Assembly (NCBI RefSeq): GCF_949152215.1
Contig: NZ_OX424407.1
Span: 1,492,530-1,556,529, forward strand
Length of the DNA: 64,000 nucleotides
Direction of reading: 5' to 3'
DNA from: Lancefieldella sp. Marseille-Q7238
Lineage (GTDB): Bacteria > Actinomycetota > Coriobacteriia > Coriobacteriales > Atopobiaceae
This document shows positions 35,030 through 43,966 of the stretch, in pieces. The notes beneath the pieces are model-generated. The model saw only the letters and a program-made list of their open reading frames with translations. It was not told the DNA's origin and made no database searches. Both the position numbers and the translations under genes were made by a program. The first letter of the stretch is position 1, and the number at the start of each line of letters is the position of its first letter.

Positions 35030-37378
35030 ATGAGAAAAAGGGTCATAGCAACCCTTTTGTCCTTCGTAGTAGCTCTGTCACTGATGCCTTTGTCTGCATA
35101 TGCAGCGACTTCTAGCCAGACAGATGCTTCTGCGTACGTTGACGAATCAGCAACTGAATCAGCGACTAAAAGCACGCATGATGAAAGAACGTCCTCAGAT
35201 ACCGGCAATAATTTTTCTGCCGAGAAAAGCGCGCTCTCGCCAAAGGAAACTCCCGACAATCCCACGTCTTCTCAGAAAGACGCTGAGCAGACTCCATCTG
35301 AAAAAACTGCGGACACAACGGATACATCATCGCTGGATGCAGCCGCTAAAGGCTCTATGACGTCAAACAATACAGCTACCATTCAAGTGACTATCAAGAT
35401 TGTTGGACAGAACAAAGAAGGTACGACGCAATATTGGGCTTCCGATGAGTCTCTTGAGATACAAAAGGGGACTTCGGTTGCTGAGGTAACCGAACGCTAC
35501 CTCAAAAGCCACAATCTTACGTATACCATGACTGACGGCAAGCTGGTCAGCGTCACATCGCCTTTTGAGAATCTGACTCTTTCTGCTCAAGAAGATGCAA
35601 CGACTCAGACAACAATAGAGTGGAGACTCTTTGTCAACGGGCGTGAGGTGTCTCAAAAAACTGTCGACAAAACATCTCTTGATGCCAATGCCACTCTTGA
35701 ATGGCGCTACGGTATTGCAGGAGCCGCAGTTCCCACTGAAGAACAGGAACTTATCCTTAAGCCACAGGCTTCTCATCCGGAAGTGAAGCCCGACTGGGGC
35801 GGCTATCCCAATGGAAAGAACTCCGCCGCGGTAGACGCCCTTACTCCTACCGGCGCCGTTGATGTTCGCTGGACTATTGCGCCGCAGATGAACGGCGAGA
35901 TGCCCTTTGCCGTATCTGATCAAGTTATTGTAGGTAACGCGCTGTATTTTGCGCGTGGAAACATGCTGTATAAGGTGGACGCGACAACGGGTGACATTCT
36001 CAAAAAGGTAGTTTTAGGAGGCAGTATCTCAAGGACGTCCCGTCCCATTGTTGCTCAAGGCATGATGATTGTTCCAACTGAGGACGGTCGTCTTTCAGCC
36101 TTCACGTTGACAGAGCTTGATTGCGTCTGGCGCTCTCAGATGCTGCTGGAATATGTCGCTACGTATCAAACGCTTTCATCGCTGACCGTTTCTTCTGACG
36201 GCTCTTCCGTTATTGCGGGCTTTACAAAGATGTTGAGTGAGAGTACTTCAGGCATACTCGTGTGTGTGAGTCTTACCGATGGCGGAATTTCGTGGCTCGT
36301 GCGTAAAGCGTACGGCCCGCATCAGCCGACGGGATATTACTGGTCTGGCGCCGTGGCTGCCGGTAATAGGCTCATGGTTGGTGATGAGTCTGGAAACGTC
36401 ACTCTTTTTGACAGCGCAACCGGGCTCGTCAAAGCGGAACTTGCGCTTGGTGCGCCGGTTAGAACAGGAATCATTCCTCTGCCGCATACGGTTGATGCTT
36501 CAATCGGAGATGGTACCTATGTTGCCGTTACCAAAGACGGCGTGCTGCATGTATTCTCAAAGTGCGGGGATGTCTTGAACAAAACAGGAGAGGTTTCCTT
36601 TGCTCAGGAATCTTTCTCAACGCCTACAATTAGTGGCAACAGGGTTTTTGTAGGCGGAACAGATACATCGAGCGGAGAAGCGCGCGCATGTCTGTCTGTT
36701 ATCAATCTTGAAACGCTAACGGTAGAGCATACCGTCTATGCGGGAGAAGGCAGAGTGCAGAGCGCCCCTCTCGTTTCGAAGCAGGATAGCGGTACATATG
36801 TATATTTCACGAGCACCGACGGAACCGGTGGTGTCTGGAGATATAAGCTTGGTGATTCTGCAGGTGCAGTGCAGATTTATACGCCTGAGAAGCAGTATCA
36901 GAAGGGCAGTTCATCATCGGTCATCTGTGACGCGGCGGGAAATCTGTACTATACCAATGACTCCGGAGTGCTGTTTGCCCTTGTTGCGCGTAAGGGAACT
37001 TCCGATGATACAAACAAACCGGATCCCGCAGACCCGCCGAAGCCGTCTGACCGCAAAGATGTACCTGATGCGGTAGATGAGCATCAAACGGAAAAGCGTG
37101 TCAATGCTCGTCAGAGTGACAGTACAATTGGCATACAGACGCAAAGTACTGTAAAAACTACTATAGACGCTCTTTCGAAACAGACTGAAAAAAGTCAGAA
37201 AAGCACCGTTGAGGCGCCCCAAAAGGCAGCCTCATCCTCTGAGACGTCCGCTAACGCCGATACCCAGACGTCATCACTACCCATGCGTACTATTTTGGGG
37301 CTGACAACAATCAGCGCGCTTGCGGCAATCTTTTCCTATCTGTACATTGCCGACAAGAAAGACGCGCTGAATCTCTAG
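35030..37378 (+). CDS. Secreted surface protein with DUF4430-like and PQQ-type beta-propeller domains
   Basis: A 782-residue exported protein; ATG 35030 follows GGGAGGA at 35014-35020. Residues 1-25 are a signal peptide ending AYA|A. Residues 25-120 are Ser/Thr-rich. Residues 120-240 look like DUF4430 (TIQVTIKIVGQNKEG, WRLFVNGREV), a ligand-binding-like domain. Residues 260-660 are PQQ-like propeller blades (LYKVDATTGDILKK, LVCVSLTDGGISWLV, TVYAGEGRVQSAPLVS). A linker and a C-terminal membrane segment with KKD tail end the chain; there is no LPXTG. Function unknown; a ligand-display or binding scaffold at the wall is likely. It adjoins lgt by 1 base but is probably a separate function. Confidence 0.75.
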   Translation: MRKRVIATLLSFVVALSLMPLSAYAATSSQTDASAYVDESATESATKSTHDERTSSDTGNNFSAEKSALSPKETPDNPTSSQKDAEQTPSEKTADTTDTSSLDAAAKGSMTSNNTATIQVTIKIVGQNKEGTTQYWASDESLEIQKGTSVAEVTERYLKSHNLTYTMTDGKLVSVTSPFENLTLSAQEDATTQTTIEWRLFVNGREVSQKTVDKTSLDANATLEWRYGIAGAAVPTEEQELILKPQASHPEVKPDWGGYPNGKNSAAVDALTPTGAVDVRWTIAPQMNGEMPFAVSDQVIVGNALYFARGNMLYKVDATTGDILKKVVLGGSISRTSRPIVAQGMMIVPTEDGRLSAFTLTELDCVWRSQMLLEYVATYQTLSSLTVSSDGSSVIAGFTKMLSESTSGILVCVSLTDGGISWLVRKAYGPHQPTGYYWSGAVAAGNRLMVGDESGNVTLFDSATGLVKAELALGAPVRTGIIPLPHTVDASIGDGTYVAVTKDGVLHVFSKCGDVLNKTGEVSFAQESFSTPTISGNRVFVGGTDTSSGEARACLSVINLETLTVEHTVYAGEGRVQSAPLVSKQDSGTYVYFTSTDGTGGVWRYKLGDSAGAVQIYTPEKQYQKGSSSSVICDAAGNLYYTNDSGVLFALVARKGTSDDTNKPDPADPPKPSDRKDVPDAVDEHQTEKRVNARQSDSTIGIQTQSTVKTTIDALSKQTEKSQKSTVEAPQKAASSSETSANADTQTSSLPMRTILGLTTISALAAIFSYLYIADKKDALNL

Positions 37379-37425
37379 CGGGGATTGTGACGCAGAAATT
37401 TCTCTTGCGCTTTCTTTATGGTACG

Positions 37426-37887
37426 CTAAAAGCGCATAAAGGGTTCTTCGTCCTGCGCGAGCTCTTCCAGCAGCTCTTCATTAAGGTCGTCAAGAGTTCC
37501 GTAGTCTTCATGATCGTATTCGTCATCGTCAGAATCATGGCTGTGTTCTGTCTCATTCCATGAGTAGGCGTTGGCGATATCATCGTCAAACTCAACGGTG
37601 GGCAGGGCGCTTGTGATACTGCAGAGGCCATCGCCTGCAGGCATAATCTTTTGCCACTGCGCAATAAGCGGGGACGAAGGAACTTCAGGCAGCTCAACGA
37701 TAGAGTCAAGATAAATTTCCTGAGCTCCGTCAAGAAGATCGGACATCTTGCTTACTTCAAACAAATGCTCAGAGAAAAGCTCGAGCGCCTCATCTGTGTT
37801 TGCAGCCTCAACAATGCAGGGCATAAGGCAGTAGTTGTCCTTATCGTCTTTCGCGTCGTTATAGCTGAAATTGCCGATATAAATCAT
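37426..37887 (-). CDS. Hypothetical acidic protein
   Basis: A 153-residue cytoplasmic protein of unknown family, ATG 37887 with GGGGGTACCT directly upstream. The first 110 residues look globular (MIYIGNFSYNDAKDDKDNYCLMP, quoted in part); the rest is very acidic (DSDDDEYDHEDYGTLDDLNEELLEEL). There is no signal peptide or membrane span. Genes with acidic tails such as this are often regulators or inhibitors, but I see no motif to support a function. It is divergent from comF. Confidence 0.6.
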   Translation of the reverse strand: MIYIGNFSYNDAKDDKDNYCLMPCIVEAANTDEALELFSEHLFEVSKMSDLLDGAQEIYLDSIVELPEVPSSPLIAQWQKIMPAGDGLCSITSALPTVEFDDDIANAYSWNETEHSHDSDDDEYDHEDYGTLDDLNEELLEELAQDEEPFMRF

Positions 37888-38027
37888 AGGTACCCCCAAG
37901 CAATCCAAATGTAGTCATATAAAAGTTTATGGCAAATGACCTGTGCGGAGCTGAGAAATCCTCATAAGACGGTGAGCGTAGCAATTAGGCGACGGAACGG
38001 CATGGGCTGCTATACTAAACACGTATA

Positions 38028-38052
38028 ACCCCCGTCTTTTTTTTAAGGGGGT
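38028..38052 (+). promoter_or_regulatory. Hairpin covering the comF ribosome binding site
   Basis: ACCCCC (38028-38033) can pair with GGGGGT (38047-38052), leaving a T-rich 13-base loop. The right arm is the GGGGG ribosome site of comF (GTG 38056). A TATACT at 38011-38016 would start transcripts just before the left arm. So translation may depend on opening this stem. Confidence 0.4.
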
Positions 38053-38055
38053 ATT

Positions 38056-38805
38056 GTGTCTGCTTTTTCTGCGCTTTGTGATATTGGCCAGGATGCGCTG
38101 GAGTTAATGTGGCAGACGCGTTGCGTTGTCTGCAATATGCCCGGTGAATTGCTTTGTGAAGAATGTCGTGCGACGCTCCCATGGATTGAGCAGAGATGGG
38201 CTTGTCCTCATTGCGGCGCGCCCTTTGGTTCTATCGTGTGTTCGGAATGTATGGGAAAGCATCCCTCACAGGAAGCTTGGGAAAGCAGGAGCGTTGTTTG
38301 CGCCATGGGCTTCAAAGGGCCTCCGGCTTGTATGATCACGAATCTGAAAGACGCTCATGAACTTCGGCTCGCGCCTCTTATGGCGGCGGCAATTCTTACG
38401 GCCTTAGAGGAAGCGCAAGCGTGGCCTGCGCCGGATGGATTGCCCCGATGGGATTCCGATGCAATCGATGGCGTATGTTTTATTCCCGCTACAAAACGAG
38501 CGTACGCGAGAAGAGGCTTTGACCATATGCAGCTTGTATCAGAGGCGTTTTGTCGTCAGGCGCAGCTGCCCCTTGCCGACGTGCTCACGAGGCCGGAAGC
38601 CCAAGATCAGCGTGGCTTAGGTGTTCAGGACAGGACAATAAATCTGCAGGGGACTGTCTCGACAATCTCAGACGTGTCAGGAGCTCGTTTGCTTCTGCTT
38701 GATGATGTTATTACGACAGGTGCGTCTGTGCGTGAAGCCACACGGGTGCTGCATGCGCAAGGAGCGGCCTCGGTGACTGTAGGTGCGCTTGCCCGAGTTT
38801 GGTGA
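38056..38805 (+). CDS. comF: ComF-family phosphoribosyltransferase-like protein
   Basis: A 249-residue ComF protein. The N-terminal zinc ribbon has Cys pairs (CVVCNMPGELLCEEC, WACPHCGAPFGSIVCSEC). The C-terminal PRTase domain has the PRPP loop LLLLDDVITTGASV. In Bacillus and Haemophilus, ComF helps DNA uptake during competence, as part of the translocation motor. No other com gene is in this window. GTG 38056 follows GGGGG. Confidence 0.9.
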   Translation: MSAFSALCDIGQDALELMWQTRCVVCNMPGELLCEECRATLPWIEQRWACPHCGAPFGSIVCSECMGKHPSQEAWESRSVVCAMGFKGPPACMITNLKDAHELRLAPLMAAAILTALEEAQAWPAPDGLPRWDSDAIDGVCFIPATKRAYARRGFDHMQLVSEAFCRQAQLPLADVLTRPEAQDQRGLGVQDRTINLQGTVSTISDVSGARLLLLDDVITTGASVREATRVLHAQGAASVTVGALARVW

Positions 38806-39341
38806 ACAAAGAGAGTATTCTCGTGAGTGGACAAGCGTTTCTCAGAACAGCGAGGTATACTTTGAGAGCCTTTCCAGGTCTGTGGTTGCGGAAAATGATA
38901 CGGTTTTCCTAGTCCATGGCAGACGAGGTCAAAAGGATCCACGTAAGCTTGGCTTTCCAAGCGAGCATGGCTCGTCCTAGAAGTAAGTCGCACCGTCTGA
39001 TATCTCTGAGGCACACGGCTTCGCAGGCGAGAGAGCTTTCAGTGAGGACACACCGTGTCCAAGCAACCGCTCCGGTGCGCGAGTGTGGGGTCAAATACCA
39101 GGTCAGCTGGAAAGGCATTTTACAAAGGCATTTTATATGCTTGCCGCCTGGGGATAGAGAGCCATGCTTCAGCGACTGGGAATGCAGCCTTGAGCACATG
39201 CTTTTAGAGCGCTTGCCGAATAGGGAACTCCGCTTGCCGTTATTTCGGCTTCTGTGGACACATTTGGTGTACTAATGGGTATCAAAACAGCAGCGATCTT
39301 TGAAAAACAAAGGTCGTGCACGCAGTCGTTAGGAGGTCTCT
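38806..39341 (+). other. 536-base region without a recognised gene
   Basis: Between comF and hpf. No open frame here looks like protein: the longest (38916-39275, plus strand) has no ribosome site and an unnatural composition. A 36-codon frame starting at 38802 overlaps comF. There is a 12-base direct repeat, AAAGGCATTTTA, at 39111-39122 and 39124-39135, and a 9-base repeat CGCTTGCCG near 39207 and 39232. The last part, GATCTTTG / CAAAGGTC (39294-39315), can form a hairpin upstream of hpf. The rest holds nothing I recognise, including RNase P, tmRNA or 6S RNA. Confidence 0.5.
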
Positions 39342-39929
39342 ATGGTCGATATTAAACTCTCTGGACGCAAGGTAACGGTTTCTGATGCCCTTCGTTCTCA
39401 CGTTGAAGAAAAGATTGGCGGAGCTCTCAAAGTTTTTGACATCCAGCCAATGACATGCGATGTTGTTCTTCGTGTGGACAAGAATCCTTCAAATCTCGAG
39501 CGCAAGTCCGTTGAAGTAACGGTATTCGTTCGTAATAGTGTCGTTCGCGTAGTTTCAAGCAACGATGATATGTATAGCGCCATTGACGAGGCTGCGGAAA
39601 AAGTATCACGTCAGCTTCGCAAATATAAGACGCGCATTGTCGACAAGCACCATCATGCTCAGAATTCTCACATGCAGGCATTATCGCAAGAAGAGCTTGC
39701 GAAACTTATCGATATACCTGAAGAAGACCTTGATGACCAGCTGGTGCGTGAAAAATATATCGATCTTCTCCCTATGACGGAAGAAGAGGCCTTGGTACAG
39801 ACAGATCTTCTCGGCCATGATTTTTATGTTTTTGTTAATTCCACAACAGGTTTGACCAATGTTATCTACCATCGTAAGAACGGTGGATACGGAATCATCA
39901 AGCCAAGGATTGAGGAACATAATGACTAA
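39342..39929 (+). CDS. hpf: Long ribosome hibernation promoting factor
   Basis: A 195-residue long HPF. The N-terminal S30AE domain (residues 1-100) starts MVDIKLSGRKVTVSDALR and includes VFVRNSVVRVVSSNDDMYSAI (quoted in part). The C-terminal domain (about 140-195), with LPMTEEEALVQTDLLGHDFYVFVN, mediates 100S ribosome dimers. It silences ribosomes in stationary phase. ATG 39342 follows AGGAGG. Its stop overlaps the degV start by 8 bases. Confidence 0.94.
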   Translation: MVDIKLSGRKVTVSDALRSHVEEKIGGALKVFDIQPMTCDVVLRVDKNPSNLERKSVEVTVFVRNSVVRVVSSNDDMYSAIDEAAEKVSRQLRKYKTRIVDKHHHAQNSHMQALSQEELAKLIDIPEEDLDDQLVREKYIDLLPMTEEEALVQTDLLGHDFYVFVNSTTGLTNVIYHRKNGGYGIIKPRIEEHND

Positions 39930-40950
39930 GCACGTCGACGAGACGCAAAAAAAGACAGATGCAGAAAAGGGCGGTGTCGGGCACAATCACGCGCTCGGCA
40001 CTGCGTACCATAAGCCAAGCAACGTTCACATCATCGTAGATTCAAATGCTGATTTCGCGCCGGGCATTGCGGAGCAACTGGGCGTGGAGGTCATCGAGTT
40101 TCCCTATACAGGGCCTGATGGCGAGAAGTTCGACGATGGCTGGAAGACCGCTTCCGCGCATGATTTTTATGAGAGCATGCGCAAAAACAGGGCACTCCAT
40201 TACAAGACTTCTGCGGTGACTCCTGGCCATTATTTTGAAGTTTTTGAGCGTGCCGCCAAAGTTGGTACCCCAACGGTATATCTTTGCTTTCCCGCAGCGT
40301 TATCCTCTTCATTTTATGCCGCTCAGCAAGCAGCGGAAATGATTCAGGAACAATACCCTGACTTCGAGCTGTATGTTGTCGATAATGGCGCTCCATCTGT
40401 TGCGGCGGAGCTGCTTGCCATTGAGGCCGTTCATCAGGCAAATGCGGGACTGATCGCAAAGCAGTTGGCAGAGTGGGCGCATGATGCCCACTACTTCTTG
40501 CACGGTTATTTCACGCTTGAAACTCTCGATTCGCTTGCTGCCGGCGGACGTATTCCTCCGGCCGCCGCTAATATCGGCGGAAAGCTCGACGTCAAACCCG
40601 AAATCTCTTACGATGCGGCCGGCGCTTTGACGCTCAAAACAATCTGTCGCGGGCGCAAAAAGGCGCTTCGAGCCATTATCCAGGACTTTCGGGATAATTA
40701 CTCGCATGATCTTTCACTTCCTGTAGCTATTGTTTCAGCTGACGCAAAAAAGGACGCCGAATGGGTTGAGGCGCAGATTAGGAAAGAAAAGGGTTGCGAA
40801 GGCGTTACTGTTATCCAAAGCACCGTTGGTCCTGTGATTGGCTCTCACGTGGGCCCAGGCATGGTAGCAATCGTGTTTTGGGGGACTGACCGTCGGGAGA
40901 AGATGTCGCTTGCGGATAAAATCGCAAATAAGGTTCGGGGTAGTCGCTAG
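39922..40950 (+). CDS. DegV family fatty-acid-binding protein
   Basis: A 342-residue DegV protein, starting at ATG 39922 inside the hpf end (translational coupling). The first domain starts HIIVDSNADFAPGIAEQLGV (residues 40-60) after a polar 38-residue extension rich in His, Lys and Gln, not usual in the family. The DegV core has TSAVTPGHYFEVFERAAK and the C-terminal lobe with TVGPVIGSHVGPG, which contacts the fatty acid carboxylate. DegV proteins (FakB-like) present fatty acids to the FakA kinase. No fakA is seen here. Confidence 0.9.
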   Translation: MTKHVDETQKKTDAEKGGVGHNHALGTAYHKPSNVHIIVDSNADFAPGIAEQLGVEVIEFPYTGPDGEKFDDGWKTASAHDFYESMRKNRALHYKTSAVTPGHYFEVFERAAKVGTPTVYLCFPAALSSSFYAAQQAAEMIQEQYPDFELYVVDNGAPSVAAELLAIEAVHQANAGLIAKQLAEWAHDAHYFLHGYFTLETLDSLAAGGRIPPAAANIGGKLDVKPEISYDAAGALTLKTICRGRKKALRAIIQDFRDNYSHDLSLPVAIVSADAKKDAEWVEAQIRKEKGCEGVTVIQSTVGPVIGSHVGPGMVAIVFWGTDRREKMSLADKIANKVRGSR

Positions 40951-41035
40951 CACATACTGCTCGTATACAAGAGCTATAAGAGTTCCGCATATAAATTCAG
41001 CGTATGTAAACTTCGCGTATGTAGAAAGGTAATTC

Positions 41036-42115
41036 ATGACAGTAGGCAAGAGCATGAAGGTCGCATGTATTGGTACAGGTATCATGGGAGCTCCCATTGC
41101 GGGTCATCTCCTTCGTGCGGGATATGATGTGACTGTCCACAACAGAACTCGAGAGAAAGCAGAGGCTCTTCTCGCGCAAGGAGCCCATTGGGCAGAAAGC
41201 GTTGCTCAAGCGGCGGCTCATGCCGATGTTGTATGCACCATGGTTGGGTATCCAAGCGATGTCGAAGACGTGTATCTTTCTACGGAAGGCTTGCTGCGCG
41301 CTACCAAACGCGGAGCTTGGATGATTGATTTGACTACTTCTTCACCCCAGTTGGCTCGCGATATTCACGATGCCGCTGAAGTTGAGGATAAGCACGCCTT
41401 TGACTGCCCTGTGACCGGCGGAGAAGCGGGCGCTCAGGCGGGCACTTTGACACTTATGGCGGGAGCAACAGAGAAGGACATTGAACCCGTCCGCGAGCTG
41501 CTTGAAGTTTTTTCATCAAACATCTACTGCATGGGAGGCGCTGGCAAAGGTCAGACGGCAAAGCTGTGCAATCAGGTATCTCTTGCTTCGTGCATGATGG
41601 GTTATGCTGATGCGATGGCCCTTGCTGAGCAGGGCGGACTTGATGTCGAGCAGACACTTCGTATGATTGAATCGGGCATGGGCTCTTCTCGTGCGCTTAA
41701 GGAGCTTGCTCCGAAGTCTCTTGCAGGCGATTTCAAACCTGGATTTTTGGCGGAACATTTCCGTAAGGATATTGCGCTCGCGCTCGCGCAGTCTGAAGAT
41801 TTGGATATTACGCTTCCGGGCGCCGAAACAGCGTTTACTCTCTTTGACATGCTCTGTCAGGTTGGCGGTTCCCGCATGGGCACGCAGGCACTTTCGCTCT
41901 TGTACAGCGATGAGCAGACAGGCGCCGCCGCCGGCATTGACTGGTCGCTTCTTGAGATAGACGAGCCTGAACAGAGCCATGAACATGACCACACCGACCA
42001 CGAATGCTGTGGCGGTCATCACCATCACGATGCCGACCACGAATGCTGTGGCGGTCATCACCATCACGACGATGGTCATGAATGCTGCGGCGGTCATCAC
42101 CACCACCACGAGTAA
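41036..42115 (+). CDS. Hydroxyacid (3-hydroxyisobutyrate-like) dehydrogenase with Cys/His metal-binding tail
   Basis: A 359-residue beta-hydroxyacid dehydrogenase. Residues 1-300 are the standard enzyme: NAD site GTGIMGAPIAG, substrate loop DCPVTGGEAG, and the catalytic Lys in GQTAKLCNQ. The last 55 residues are a metal-binding tail: HEHDHTDHE, then three 13-residue repeats with ECCGGHHHH. The repeats are also repeated in the DNA (39-base units at 41996-42112). The tail resembles the His-rich ends of SlyD or HypB and could store or donate nickel, zinc or copper. Why it is on this enzyme is unknown. ATG 41036 is preceded by AGAAAGG. Confidence 0.9.
   Translation: MTVGKSMKVACIGTGIMGAPIAGHLLRAGYDVTVHNRTREKAEALLAQGAHWAESVAQAAAHADVVCTMVGYPSDVEDVYLSTEGLLRATKRGAWMIDLTTSSPQLARDIHDAAEVEDKHAFDCPVTGGEAGAQAGTLTLMAGATEKDIEPVRELLEVFSSNIYCMGGAGKGQTAKLCNQVSLASCMMGYADAMALAEQGGLDVEQTLRMIESGMGSSRALKELAPKSLAGDFKPGFLAEHFRKDIALALAQSEDLDITLPGAETAFTLFDMLCQVGGSRMGTQALSLLYSDEQTGAAAGIDWSLLEIDEPEQSHEHDHTDHECCGGHHHHDADHECCGGHHHHDDGHECCGGHHHHHE
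41996..42112 (+). repeat. Three 39-bp tandem repeats encoding Cys/His-rich units
   Basis: The units are at 41996-42034, 42035-42073 and 42074-42112, each encoding [D/G]HECCGGHHHH followed by two residues. Units 1 and 2 are nearly identical at the DNA level; unit 3 differs at a few positions and ends HHE before the stop codon. Copy number may vary among strains. Confidence 0.9.
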
Positions 42116-42130
42116 TAGAAAGCAGGTACA

Positions 42131-42895
42131 TTGAGCGAGATACCTACACCGCAGAGTTCTATCGCGGTATTTATTGATTATGAAAATTTCCCTGTGGGCT
42201 CAAATGGGTCACAGGATGATATCAAGCTTGTGTTTGAACGACTTGTCGACAAAGGCCGCATTACCATCAAGCGAGCATATTGTGACTGGAGCCGCCATGA
42301 GAACATGAAGCCAATCCTCCACGAGCTTGGTGTTGAACTTATCGAGATTCCGGATAATTCCCAAAAAGGCAAAAACTCTGCCGACATTCATCTTGCGGTT
42401 GACGCCCTTGAAACATGTCTGGCAAAAGAACACATTGACACATTCGCCATTTTTTCAGGTGATTCCGATTTCTCTCCGCTTGTGGCAAAGCTGAAAGAAT
42501 ATGACAAGACAGTTATTGGCATAGGGCGAAAAATGGGTACGGCGTCCCTTCTTGAAGGCGTATGTGACGAATTCATTTTCTATGAGGACATCGTTAATAA
42601 AGAAAAGCTGCCCGGCCCCTATCCCAGCTACCGATCCAAGGTGCCGAAAGACAAGCAAAAGTGCTATAAGCTGCTGTTTCAGACGATTGACTCGCTGCAA
42701 AGTGAGAACGATCAAGCTATTTACGCCTCGCAGCTTAAGCAGACCATGAAACGCAAGCGTCCTGATTTTTCAGAGACGACATATGGATATCGTTCGTTTA
42801 CTGCTCTACTTCAGGAGGCATCGAGACTCGGATTTATTAAAATTCATAAGGACGAGAAAACCGGAACGATGGTTGACGGTTTTCGTGACGAGTAG
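42131..42895 (+). CDS. NYN-domain (LabA-like) RNase with C-terminal OST-HTH/LOTUS-like domain
   Basis: A 254-residue protein. The NYN nuclease domain (residues 1-155) has AVFIDYENFP, the strand YCDWSR, NSADIHLAVDAL and FAIFSGDSDFSPL, giving the four conserved Asp of the metal site. The C-terminal domain (about 165-250), YASQLKQTMKRKRPDFSETTYGYRSFTALL, matches the OST-HTH/LOTUS RNA-binding fold (given in part: PDFSETTYGYRSFTALL). Relatives act in RNA processing or decay. TTG 42131 is the start, with AAAGCAGG upstream. The target RNA is unknown. Confidence 0.85.
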   Translation: MSEIPTPQSSIAVFIDYENFPVGSNGSQDDIKLVFERLVDKGRITIKRAYCDWSRHENMKPILHELGVELIEIPDNSQKGKNSADIHLAVDALETCLAKEHIDTFAIFSGDSDFSPLVAKLKEYDKTVIGIGRKMGTASLLEGVCDEFIFYEDIVNKEKLPGPYPSYRSKVPKDKQKCYKLLFQTIDSLQSENDQAIYASQLKQTMKRKRPDFSETTYGYRSFTALLQEASRLGFIKIHKDEKTGTMVDGFRDE

Positions 42896-42924
42896 ACAAA
42901 AAAGCAGAGAAAGGAATTGCTTCG

Positions 42925-43719
42925 ATGGCTACTAAAAAAGAGACCGCCGAGAAGGACAAGACATCTTCTCAGGAAACCGAAAGCGCGGCGAAGTCAAAGG
43001 TCAAAACCAAGACACAGGCCGCGGCAAAACCAAAAACTGATAAGAAAACAGCTGCGACGAAGTCGAAAGCGTCGCAAAAAAAGGTTGTCAAATCTACTTC
43101 CGATAAACCAGCCGATCAAAAGGCTGTGGCGCCCAAGGCGACTAAGGCAAAAAAGCCGTCTGCAGCGCAGATTAAGACGGTCTCGCAGCATATCGAATCC
43201 CTGTCTGATTCAAGCCGCCGCCACCGTCAAGAGGCCGCTCATGAACTTGCGGACATCGCGGCAACAGCTCCTGAGGCTTTCGAAGGTAAGGTTGAAGATC
43301 TCATTGACGCGCTGTATCGTCCTGAGGCGCAGACAAGATGGGAGATTCTCTCTGCTCTCGCAAATCTGAGCGAGAAATATGGAGAGGAAGTAGTCAAAGC
43401 GTTTGACGGCGCAGAGGCGTCTCTTTTTGATGAATCATCCTCAACGGTTCGTTTAGCGGCCTTTTTATTCCTTGCGCGGTATGGTTCTACTTCTCAAAAG
43501 CACTCTGATGCAGCGTGGCCACTGTTAAATGAGGCCATTCAGTGTTATCACGGTGACGCGGAGTATTACGACATGCTTATCGGCATCCTTGCTTTTGCAA
43601 AGAGTGATATCTCCAAAGAGACTAAAAAGGCACTGAAGGAACGTTTTCTGTTTGATTCCGAAAACGCCTCAGGCTATATGAAGAAATTTTCCGCGGAGAT
43701 TGTTGCTGCAGTAAAGTAA
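42925..43719 (+). CDS. Histone-like Lys/Ala-rich tail fused to a HEAT-repeat domain
   Basis: A 264-residue protein. Residues 1-85 are low-complexity, rich in Lys, Ala and Ser (AAKPKTDKKTAATKSK), like histone H1 or HupS tails. Residues 90-264 form an all-alpha HEAT-like repeat domain (RRHRQEAAHELADIAATAP, ARWEILSALANLSEKYGEE-type repeats). The tail is likely to bind DNA or RNA. HEAT repeats serve as protein-binding scaffolds. ATG 42925 follows GAAAGGAA. Codon composition differs in the tail because of the Lys/Ala bias. Function unknown. Confidence 0.75.
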   Translation: MATKKETAEKDKTSSQETESAAKSKVKTKTQAAAKPKTDKKTAATKSKASQKKVVKSTSDKPADQKAVAPKATKAKKPSAAQIKTVSQHIESLSDSSRRHRQEAAHELADIAATAPEAFEGKVEDLIDALYRPEAQTRWEILSALANLSEKYGEEVVKAFDGAEASLFDESSSTVRLAAFLFLARYGSTSQKHSDAAWPLLNEAIQCYHGDAEYYDMLIGILAFAKSDISKETKKALKERFLFDSENASGYMKKFSAEIVAAVK

Positions 43720-43966
43720 GCGCTTTTTCTTATCGCTCACATATGCCTTAAGGCTCGCATACAGCGCGTAGGGACTAGAAAAGCTTGCGGCAAGAGACCT
43801 TTGTTTGGACTCTTACTGCAAAATTGTTGTACATATGAGCAGGTATGAGTATGTGCAAATACGGGAGAGTTGCTGTAATCGGGTAAAAATCTCAGCTGTT
43901 AGGGTAAACTGCTTACGGTTCATATCATGTGACCGCGCAAAGCGGACGAGTAATGAAAGGTTTGTT

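Noticed and set aside
37300-37378. LPMRT as a sortase signal in the PQQ/DUF4430 surface protein
   Set aside because: It lacks the LPXTG order, so I treat the end as a plain membrane anchor.
38916-39275. 119-codon frame, plus strand, between comF and hpf
   Set aside because: No ribosome site, odd composition, and no pattern of a known protein; probably chance in a non-coding gap.
42917-43369. 150-codon Arg/Leu-rich frame
   Set aside because: It is the shifted reading of the Lys/Ala-rich start of the HEAT-repeat gene; the amino acid bias is an artefact.
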